A stretch of DNA of 15,827 bases, taken from the NCBI GenBank assembly GCA_964613725.1, contig CAZTJY010000099.1, forward strand, positions 1 through 15,827. The letters are read 5' to 3'. A program made the position numbers and the translations under genes. The notes beneath the pieces were generated by a model. It ran no database searches. It was not told where the DNA came from and saw only the letters and a list, made by a program, of their open reading frames with translations. The stretch is from Parapedobacter sp964613725 (GTDB lineage: Bacteria; Bacteroidota; Bacteroidia; Sphingobacteriales; Sphingobacteriaceae). Shown here one piece after another: positions 7,127-12,950 of this stretch; the first letter of the stretch is position 1; every line of letters starts with the position of its first letter.

Positions 7127-7549
7127 TTAGTTGCCCCATGCGGTAACGACCAAGGTACGATTACCGCCGTGATTGCGATGCTCGCAGAGGTAAATGCCCT
7201 GCCAGGTGCCCAATGCGAGGCGACCATCGCAAATTGGGATCATCACCGAAGCACCCATTAGCGATGATTTGATGTGGGCCGGCATATCGTCCGAACCCTC
7301 GTAATCGTGGCAATAATCGGGATCGTCTTCCGGCACCGCTTTATTGAAATAGGTTTCAAAATCCATGCGGACCGTAGGGTCCGCATTTTCATTTATAGTA
7401 AGCGAGGCCGACGTGTGTTTGATGAATACTTGGCACATTCCAGCACGCCAGTGCCCGATAGCCGATAGGCAATTCTCGATCTCTGCGGTGATAAGGTGGA
7501 AACCCCGCGCCCGTGCCCGCAAGGTTACCCGATGTTGGACAATCTCCAT
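7127..7549 (-). CDS. yjbQ: YjbQ-family protein (secondary thiamine-phosphate synthase type)
   Basis: A 140-aa cytoplasmic protein of the UPF0047/YjbQ family, the usual length. Family hallmarks are FIKHTSASLTINENADPTV near residue 45, the central acidic segment VPEDDPDYCHDYEG, DDMPAHIKSSLMGASVMIPI, and the C-terminal LALGTWQGIYLCEHRNHGG. Members are trimers with a conserved His cluster; some can replace thiamine-phosphate synthase when overproduced, but the natural role is unclear, so the product name is only a family label. It is transcribed leftward, divergent from the VOC-family gene, with 74 bp between starts. The only -7-like match on its strand is a shortened TATCTTG (7564-7558). No thiamine genes are nearby. 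Confidence 0.92.
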   Translation of the reverse strand: MEIVQHRVTLRARARGFHLITAEIENCLSAIGHWRAGMCQVFIKHTSASLTINENADPTVRMDFETYFNKAVPEDDPDYCHDYEGSDDMPAHIKSSLMGASVMIPICDGRLALGTWQGIYLCEHRNHGGNRTLVVTAWGN

Positions 7550-7587
7550 AAGGGCGACAAGATACGGAATATTGCCAATGGATAATA

Positions 7588-7618
7588 TTGTATTTGATCT
7601 CCGATTTCGTTAAGTTTG
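7588..7618 (+). promoter_or_regulatory. Promoter of the VOC-family gene (TTG - 20 bp - TAAGTTTG)
   Basis: The best promoter in the window. A -33 TTG at 7588-7590 is separated by 20 bp from a perfect -7 octamer TAAGTTTG (7611-7618). The octamer ends five bases before the ATG at 7624, so the mRNA should start at or next to that codon. It rules out the longer frame from 7588, which would translate the promoter itself. Confidence 0.65.
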
Positions 7619-7623
7619 TGGAT

Positions 7624-8115
7624 ATGAACAACGATTACATCATCCCTTCCAATACCCGCATTGGCCACGTCCATTTGAAGGTGTCTGATCTCGAACGATC
7701 GTTGGAATTTTATTGTGGGTTGCTCGGGTTCGAGCTCACCACCCGTTATGGCAGCCAGGCTGCCTTCGTGTCTGCAGGCGGATATCATCACCACATCGGT
7801 CTGAACACGTGGCACAGCAAGGATGCTCCGCCCGCGGCTTCGGAGGGGGTAGGGTTGTACCATACGGCCATAGTCTATCCGGAGCGAAGAGACCTCGCCG
7901 CCATCCTCAACCGTCTCGTGCAAGCACAGTATCCCTTAACCGGAGCAAGCGACCACGGTGTTTCAGAAGCACTTTACCTGGATGATCCCGACGGCAATGG
8001 TGTAGAACTTTATTGGGATAGGCCCCGGTCGCGGTGGCCGTCGAAACCCGATGGGTCGCTGGAAATGTATACCCGGTCGCTCGATCTCCAAGGGCTGTTA
8101 AGCGAGCTGGAATAA
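7624..8115 (+). CDS. VOC-family protein, catechol 2,3-dioxygenase/glyoxalase-like
   Basis: A 163-aa protein of the vicinal-oxygen-chelate superfamily with two beta-alpha-beta-beta-beta modules. The first (about 12-62) opens with IGHVHLKVSDLERSLEFYCG; the second (about 78-132) runs from LYHTAIVYPERRDL to LDDPDGNGVELYWDRP. The expected metal triad is present: His15, His80 and Glu128, the 2-His-1-carboxylate set of extradiol dioxygenases. The extra histidines in GGYHHHIGLNTWH also fit the CatE-like subgroup. The substrate is unknown; no aromatic-degradation genes are adjacent, so a detoxifying or orphan role is possible. The start at 7624 is chosen because a consensus promoter covers the upstream extension. 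A terminator follows the gene. Confidence 0.9.
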   Translation: MNNDYIIPSNTRIGHVHLKVSDLERSLEFYCGLLGFELTTRYGSQAAFVSAGGYHHHIGLNTWHSKDAPPAASEGVGLYHTAIVYPERRDLAAILNRLVQAQYPLTGASDHGVSEALYLDDPDGNGVELYWDRPRSRWPSKPDGSLEMYTRSLDLQGLLSELE

Positions 8116-8131
8116 CTCCGGATACCTTTCC

Positions 8132-8157
8132 AATGCTATGCTCGCATAGTATTTTTT
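8132..8157 (+). terminator. Rho-independent terminator after the VOC-family gene
   Basis: The arms 8132-8140 and 8145-8153 pair through nine positions (one G-U), and the core CTATGC-TC-GCATAG is a perfect inverted repeat. The T-run at 8152-8157 follows directly and partly joins the stem. It lies 16 bases after the stop codon and before the promoter of the next gene, exactly where a terminator is expected. Confidence 0.6.
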
Positions 8158-8159
8158 AT

Positions 8160-8167
8160 TATCTTTG
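8160..8167 (+). promoter_or_regulatory. Promoter -7 element for the acyl-CoA dehydrogenase gene (TATCTTTG)
   Basis: A perfect TAnnTTTG, identical to the one before pheS, directly after the terminator T-run and 20 bases before the ATG at 8188. No clear TTG sits at the -33 distance, which falls in the terminator stem. GACCTC (8176-8181) is no real Shine-Dalgarno. Confidence 0.55.
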
Positions 8168-8187
8168 CCTGCAAAGACCTCCTGATT

Positions 8188-9330
8188 ATGATGTTCGAAC
8201 TCACCGATGAGCAACGGATGATACGGGATGCTGCCCGTGATTTTGCACAACAAGAATTGAAACCCGGTGTCATCGATCGCGATGAAAAGCAAAAGTTTCC
8301 TACAGAACAGGTAAAGAAACTTGGCGAATTGGGTTTTCTCGGCATGATGGTCGACCCAACGTATAATGGTGCCGGATTAGACACCGTCTCTTATGTATTG
8401 GTCATGGAAGAGCTTTCCAAAATCGATGCATCGACGTCTGTAGTGGTCTCTGTCAATAACTCGCTGGTATGTTACGGTCTGGAAGCCTACGGTACGGAAG
8501 AACAGAAAGAAACATACCTTAAGCCTTTGGCTGCCGGCACACATATCGGTGCTTTTTGCTTGTCGGAGCCCGAGGCAGGTTCAGATGCAACTTCGCAGCG
8601 CACCACGGCCGAAGATAAAGGCGATTATTACCTGCTTAACGGCACCAAAAACTGGATTACCAACGGCAGCACGGCATCTACCTATTTGGTAATCGCCCAA
8701 ACGGATCGCGGAAAAGGGACACGTGGTATCAACGCGCTCATCGTGGAGAAAGGAATGGAAGGCTTTACAGTGGGCCCTAAAGAAAATAAATTGGGCATCC
8801 GTGGTTCAGATACACATTCCTTGCGCTTCGACGATGTGAAGGTGCCGAAAGCGAACCGGATCGGCGATGACGGGTTCGGTTTTAAGTTTGCGATGAAAAC
8901 GTTGGAAGGAGGGCGCATCGGTATCGCCGCCCAAGCCCTCGGTATCGCATCGGGCGCCTATGAACTTGCCCGCGATTATGCCAAAGAACGGCAAGCGTTC
9001 GGTAAACCGATTGCCAATCACCAAGCGATCCAATTCAAGCTGGCCGATATGGCCACGCAAATTGAGGCGGCACGGCTGTTATGCCTGAAAGCTGCGTGGC
9101 TCAAAGACCACGGCCAGTCTTATACCCAAGCTGCGGCAATGGCAAAGTTATATGCCGCTGAAGTGGCCATGAAGACCACGGTAGAGGCCGTGCAGATCCA
9201 CGGCGGTTACGGGTATGTAAAGGAATACCACGTGGAGCGGCTGATGCGCGATGCCAAAATCACCCAAATTTACGAGGGCACTTCCGAAATCCAACGGATG
9301 GTCATTGCGCGGGGACTGCTGGCCGATTGA
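8188..9330 (+). CDS. Acyl-CoA dehydrogenase, short-chain (butyryl-CoA) type
   Basis: A 380-aa FAD enzyme that oxidises acyl-CoA to trans-2-enoyl-CoA in beta-oxidation or branched-chain amino-acid breakdown, passing electrons to ETF. Full family length. N-terminal helical domain: FELTDEQRMIRDAARDFAQQ. Middle beta-domain: FCLSEPEAGSDATSQRT and NGTKNWITNG, the FAD/substrate contacts. C-terminal helical domain: DYAKERQAFGKPIANHQAIQ and IYEGTSEIQRMVIARGLL. The catalytic base is Glu363 in YEGTSEI, the position used by short- and medium-chain enzymes (not the isovaleryl or long-chain arrangement). ATGs at 8188 and 8191 are both possible. It stands alone, with its own promoter and no ETF or thiolase genes nearby. 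Chain-length preference cannot be fixed from sequence alone. Confidence 0.95.
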   Translation: MMFELTDEQRMIRDAARDFAQQELKPGVIDRDEKQKFPTEQVKKLGELGFLGMMVDPTYNGAGLDTVSYVLVMEELSKIDASTSVVVSVNNSLVCYGLEAYGTEEQKETYLKPLAAGTHIGAFCLSEPEAGSDATSQRTTAEDKGDYYLLNGTKNWITNGSTASTYLVIAQTDRGKGTRGINALIVEKGMEGFTVGPKENKLGIRGSDTHSLRFDDVKVPKANRIGDDGFGFKFAMKTLEGGRIGIAAQALGIASGAYELARDYAKERQAFGKPIANHQAIQFKLADMATQIEAARLLCLKAAWLKDHGQSYTQAAAMAKLYAAEVAMKTTVEAVQIHGGYGYVKEYHVERLMRDAKITQIYEGTSEIQRMVIARGLLAD

Positions 9331-9491
9331 ATGTGACAAACCGGTAGTATACCTATGCTGGCCGGGTTTACCCTCGATGAAACTACCCTATTCAAGTCGA
9401 CCTCTGTACCCCGCTGATGGGTCGATACCATGCCTTTTTTCGCCATAATGTTGTTACATGGTAAGCTTAAATGAGGGCACGAAAGGTTAAT

Positions 9492-9569
9492 ATGCGGCTA
9501 TTTATACTCACCTGTCTTGTCCTATATTTGCTATACGGTTCGGGGTGGTTTGATTCGCCGAATCACTAA
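9492..9569 (+). CDS. Possible 25-aa hydrophobic small protein
   Basis: A short frame starting with ATG five bases after AAAGG (9482-9486), one of the better ribosome-binding-site look-alikes in the window. It encodes MRLFILTCLVLYLLYGSG and then WFDSPNH: a basic start, about 12 hydrophobic residues and a polar tail, the look of a single-span micropeptide or a signal-anchor. Against it: the promoter octamer at 9523-9530 lies inside it, it is very short, and its 3' end coincides with a palindrome. It could be chance. Confidence 0.2.
   Translation: MRLFILTCLVLYLLYGSGWFDSPNH
9523..9530 (+). promoter_or_regulatory. Promoter -7 element for the DUF885-permease-S9 block (TATATTTG)
   Basis: A perfect TAnnTTTG 89 bases before the ATG at 9620. 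The -33 position falls in a TTTA stretch (9501-9504). A transcript from about 9535 would have a leader of roughly 85 bases that contains the palindrome at 9551-9565, unlike the very short leaders elsewhere in the window. Confidence 0.5.
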
Positions 9570-9571
9570 CC
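9547..9571 (+). repeat. Perfect 15-bp palindrome / hairpin in the DUF885 leader
   Basis: TGATTCG-C-CGAATCA (9551-9565) is a perfect inverted repeat with a one-base centre. GGTT (9547-9550) and AACC (9568-9571) extend it past a two-base bulge. As DNA it could be a dimeric regulator's operator just downstream of the predicted transcription start; as RNA it could fold into a stem. It has no T-run, so it is not a simple terminator. Confidence 0.45.
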
Positions 9572-9619
9572 CAACTTTTAGGAAGCCTATCGTTGTTGGT
9601 ACGAGTGGTTTAATGAGTT

Positions 9620-11407
9620 ATGATGATGATATATAAAATGCAGCATATGTTTGCTGCCGCGTTATTGAGTGCCTTTACCCCTTTATGGGTCGATGCACAA
9701 CAAGAGGAGCAACTCACAAGCCTCTACGATCAAGCGAGCGAAACATCGGGTTTGGTGATTCAATACGAGCAAGACGTGCGCGCCATCGACTATTTCTACG
9801 GACCGATGTCGTCGGGGGGCTATGGTCGCTGGGGTACGCAGATGCTCAACTCGCCCCAACAGCGGGAACGCCTACATCAATTGGATAAAGATTACCTCGA
9901 CAAACTGGCCAATTTGGGTTTTGAAGAAATGAGCATACATGGCCAGGTGGATTACGTGTTGTTAAAAAGGAAAATTGATGCGCATATCGAGGAGCTTGAA
10001 GCGGAGGACGAACATTACGCGCGTATGGCAAAGTACCTGCCGTTTGCTGAGGCAATCTATGACTTTGAGGCCAAACGCCGCCGCGGCACAAGCGTGGAGG
10101 GCGAAACGATTGCCCAACAGTTGGATGATGCACTCGATGCACTCCATGCCGTTACGGCGACTGTGGAAACTGAGCGAACGATTCCCCAAGACGACGCCAA
10201 TTTCCTCGCGGATGCGGTGCCGGCATTGAAGTCCCGTCTCAAAAGCGCATTTGACTTTTACAATGGCTACGATCCGATGTTTACCTGGTGGGTGCCCCAG
10301 CCTTACCAAGCCCTGGATGAGGGGTTGGCTGCGTATGAAAAATTAGTCCGTTCGAAGAGCGATGCCAAGCCCTTTGATGACGGTAGTGGTATTGGTGGGC
10401 AACCTATCGGGCGCGAAGCGTTCAACCGCCAATTGCAGCAAGAAATGATCGCTTATACAGCAGATGAGTTGCTCAAGCTCGCTGACCAGGAATTCGCCTG
10501 GTGCGAAGCGGAGCTGCTGAAAGCTTCCCGCGAAATGGGTTTCGGCGATGATTGGAAAGCCGCACAAGAGCAGGTGAAAAACAGTTATGTGCCGCCGGGA
10601 AAACAACCCGAACTAATCATCAAACTCAATAACGATGCGATGCAATTCATCAAGCAACATCGTCTTATGGCCGTTCCGCCGCTTGCGGAAGAAACGTGGG
10701 GAATGATCATGATGACGCCCGAGCGGCAGCTGGTAAACCCATTTTTGACCGGGGGGCGTGAAATCAGCGTTTCATACCCCACCAACACAATGAGCCACGA
10801 CCAGAAGCTGATGAGCATGCGGGGTAATAACCCGTACTTCTCACGTGGCACCGTGCAACACGAGTTGGTACCGGGCCACCACTTGCAGTATTTCATGAAC
10901 AGCCGATATAAAAGCTACCGCCGCGACGCGTTCAATACGCCATTTTGGACGGAAGGGTGGACACTCTACTGGGAGCTGTTGCTGTATGACAAAGGGTTTG
11001 CCAAGACCCCGGAGGAACGCATCGGCATGCTTTTCTGGCGGATGCACCGGTGTGCGCGCATCACGTTCTCCATCAAATTCCACTTGGGTGAGTGGACGCC
11101 CAAGCAATGTGTCGATTACCTGGTAGATCGCGTTGGCCATGAGTATGCGAATGCACATGGCGAGGTGAAGCGGTCGTTTGAGGCCAATTACAGTCCGTTG
11201 TACCAACTAGCTTATCTCGTCGGCGGTCTCCAGTTGTTCAGCATCAAGAATGAACTTGTAGACGGCGGAAAGATGACCTTCGAGGAGTTCCACGAGTCCG
11301 TTATCAAACAGAATTACTTGCCTATGGAAATGGTACGGGCAACGCTTATCGATCAACAATTAACGCGAAACTATAAGCCTACTTGGAAATTTTATGACTT
11401 TAACTGA
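9620..11407 (+). CDS. Secreted DUF885-family metallohydrolase (putative peptidase)
   Basis: A 595-aa protein of the DUF885 family, members of which are annotated as putative carboxypeptidase- or dipeptidase-like zinc enzymes; function is mostly inferred. A signal peptide (cut near WVDAQ, residues 22-27) sends it to the periplasm. The putative metal site is His414-Glu415-L-V-P-G-His420-His421, the HExxPGHH signature of the family, with Glu445 in WTEGWTLYWE as the likely further ligand. The remainder is long and helical. Start codons at 9620, 9623, 9626 and 9638 are all possible; the last gives the most compact signal peptide. The permease follows after 44 bp with no terminator or consensus promoter between, so the two are likely cotranscribed. 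Confidence 0.88.
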   Translation: MMMIYKMQHMFAAALLSAFTPLWVDAQQEEQLTSLYDQASETSGLVIQYEQDVRAIDYFYGPMSSGGYGRWGTQMLNSPQQRERLHQLDKDYLDKLANLGFEEMSIHGQVDYVLLKRKIDAHIEELEAEDEHYARMAKYLPFAEAIYDFEAKRRRGTSVEGETIAQQLDDALDALHAVTATVETERTIPQDDANFLADAVPALKSRLKSAFDFYNGYDPMFTWWVPQPYQALDEGLAAYEKLVRSKSDAKPFDDGSGIGGQPIGREAFNRQLQQEMIAYTADELLKLADQEFAWCEAELLKASREMGFGDDWKAAQEQVKNSYVPPGKQPELIIKLNNDAMQFIKQHRLMAVPPLAEETWGMIMMTPERQLVNPFLTGGREISVSYPTNTMSHDQKLMSMRGNNPYFSRGTVQHELVPGHHLQYFMNSRYKSYRRDAFNTPFWTEGWTLYWELLLYDKGFAKTPEERIGMLFWRMHRCARITFSIKFHLGEWTPKQCVDYLVDRVGHEYANAHGEVKRSFEANYSPLYQLAYLVGGLQLFSIKNELVDGGKMTFEEFHESVIKQNYLPMEMVRATLIDQQLTRNYKPTWKFYDFN

Positions 11408-11451
11408 TTCTATGTCGTTAACAAATAATATTCACAACCAAACCTATCGCG

Positions 11452-12870
11452 ATGAGCAAAACAAGTAGCGGATTCAAGTCGTCATTGGGGTTGATGGATG
11501 CCACGATGCTGGTGGCCGGCAGCATGATCGGTTCGGGAATATTCATCGTAAGTGCTGACATCGCCCGTAACACGGGGAGTGCCGGGTGGCTTATGGCGGT
11601 CTGGCTCATCACGGGGTTCATGACACTTACCGCTGCCCTAAGTTACGGGGAGCTAAGTGCGATGTTTCCAAAAGCGGGTGGACAGTACATCTACCTGCGG
11701 GAGGCATACAATCCCCTCGTGAGCTTTGTGTTCGGGTGGACCTTTTTTACGGTAATCCAAACCGCCACGATCGCCGCAGTAGGTGTGGCATTCGCTAAGT
11801 TTACAGCTTACCTACTACCGCAGTTGGATGAGGATGTGATCCTTTGGGACCTGGGCTTTTTGCAAGTGTCTGCAGCTCAACTGTTGTCTATCGTGGTCAT
11901 CCTGCTACTCACCGTTGTCAACACCCGGGGCGTCAATAGCGGCAAAGCCGTGCAAACGTCGGTCACGGTTGTCAAAATCGTGAGCTTATTGGGCCTGGTA
12001 CTATTCGGGTTGCTGGCGTTCGATCGGGAAGTGTGGCAGAGCAATTGGCTATCGGGTGAGGCGTGGAATCTCCAACGATTGGATGCCGACGGTTCCTTGT
12101 CGGACTATACGCTATTTGCGGCATTGGGCGCCATCGCCGCCGGGATGGTGGGTGCCATTTTCAGCAGCGACTCCTGGCACGCCTCATCGTCGGTAGCGGG
12201 CGAGATCAAAAACCCCCATCGGAATGTAGGGTTGAGCCTGGCATTGGGTACAATTATCGTTACGGTAGTGTACCTGCTTACCAATCTGATGTATACCGGG
12301 GTATTGACCATGGAGCAGATGGCTGCTTCAGATAAGGACCGCGTGGCCATGGCAGCGGCGCAAGAAATATTTGGCCCCGTGGGAATCACCTTGATTGCCA
12401 TCATGATCATGGTCTCTACCTTCGGGTGCAACAATGGGCTGATCATGGCCGGGGCACGGGTGTACTATTCCATGGCCGAAGATGGACTCTTCTTCCGTAA
12501 AGTGGGATTGTTGAACCGGTTTTCGGTGCCAGGTGTTGCGCTGTGGTTGCAATGTGTCATTGCGGCACTCTGGTGCCTCAGCGGAAAATATGGCGACCTT
12601 TTGGATATGATATCCAGTGTGGTGGTCATCTTTTATGTACTCGCCATTGTCGGTATCTACCGGCTACGCAAGGCGAGACCGGACATCCCACGGCCTTACA
12701 AAGCATTCGGTTACCCGGTGCTCCCGATGATTTACATCGTTATGGGTATTGCCTTCATGGTGCTGATGGCGGTTTACAAACCGACCTATACATGGTCTGG
12801 TATTATTATCGCATTGCTCGGTGTTCCCGTGTATTACGTTATCCGCAGGAGATCGATAGCCAAAAAATGA
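11452..12870 (+). CDS. APC-family amino acid permease
   Basis: A 472-aa inner-membrane transporter of the amino acid-polyamine-organocation superfamily, of the LAT/SteT-like type. About 12 membrane helices can be traced. TM1 contains LMDATMLVAGSMIGSGIFIV, with the broken-helix G-S-G-I-F motif that forms the substrate carboxylate site in this fold. ALSYGELSAMFPKAGGQYIY follows TM2 and is also family-typical. The stretch FGCNNGLIMAGARVYYSMAE matches the conserved TM8-9 region. It likely imports or exchanges amino acids; the substrate is not predictable. Placed between two secreted peptidase-type genes (44 bp after one, 80 bp before the other), it probably takes up what they release. No partner heavy chain is needed in bacteria. 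Confidence 0.94.
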   Translation: MSKTSSGFKSSLGLMDATMLVAGSMIGSGIFIVSADIARNTGSAGWLMAVWLITGFMTLTAALSYGELSAMFPKAGGQYIYLREAYNPLVSFVFGWTFFTVIQTATIAAVGVAFAKFTAYLLPQLDEDVILWDLGFLQVSAAQLLSIVVILLLTVVNTRGVNSGKAVQTSVTVVKIVSLLGLVLFGLLAFDREVWQSNWLSGEAWNLQRLDADGSLSDYTLFAALGAIAAGMVGAIFSSDSWHASSSVAGEIKNPHRNVGLSLALGTIIVTVVYLLTNLMYTGVLTMEQMAASDKDRVAMAAAQEIFGPVGITLIAIMIMVSTFGCNNGLIMAGARVYYSMAEDGLFFRKVGLLNRFSVPGVALWLQCVIAALWCLSGKYGDLLDMISSVVVIFYVLAIVGIYRLRKARPDIPRPYKAFGYPVLPMIYIVMGIAFMVLMAVYKPTYTWSGIIIALLGVPVYYVIRRRSIAKK

Positions 12871-12950
12871 AGATAAATGGCACCACAAGTTTCTGTGATC
12901 TTCATCGGCATGTTGGCCGTATTGTTAATAACGAATTAAAACTGCTGATT

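Larger units (their letters stand above)
9331..9619 (+). other. Intergenic region between the acyl-CoA dehydrogenase and DUF885 genes
   Basis: A 289-bp gap. The first half holds no gene and no convincing terminator; ATGG/CCAT near 9415-9430 followed by six Ts is only a four-base stem. The second half holds a tiny reading frame, a consensus promoter and a perfect palindrome, listed separately. Confidence 0.6.

Noticed and set aside
7098..7130. TAGCG-G-CGCTA (7113-7123) followed by four Ts as a shared terminator for the OmpA and YjbQ genes
   Set aside because: With a one-base centre the arms leave only three or so pairs around a loop, and the T-run is short; too weak to call.
7588..7623. A longer VOC-family protein starting at TTG 7588
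   Set aside because: The first 12 codons coincide with the -33 and -7 elements; the family domain begins after the ATG at 7624.
9415..9437. ATGG...CCAT followed by six Ts as a terminator for the acyl-CoA dehydrogenase gene
   Set aside because: Only a four-base stem with a seven-base loop, some 85 bases after the stop.
9547..9575. The segment with GATTCG/CGAATC and ACCCA looked briefly like the 3' end of a tRNA
   Set aside because: The T-arm consensus GGTTCGANNCC is not matched and no acceptor, D or anticodon arm is present.
12543..12950. The frame of the S9 peptidase stays open 136 codons upstream, giving an 892-aa protein
   Set aside because: That stretch lies inside the well-supported permease gene in another frame and has no similarity to a domain; the ATG at 12951 starts a clear signal peptide.
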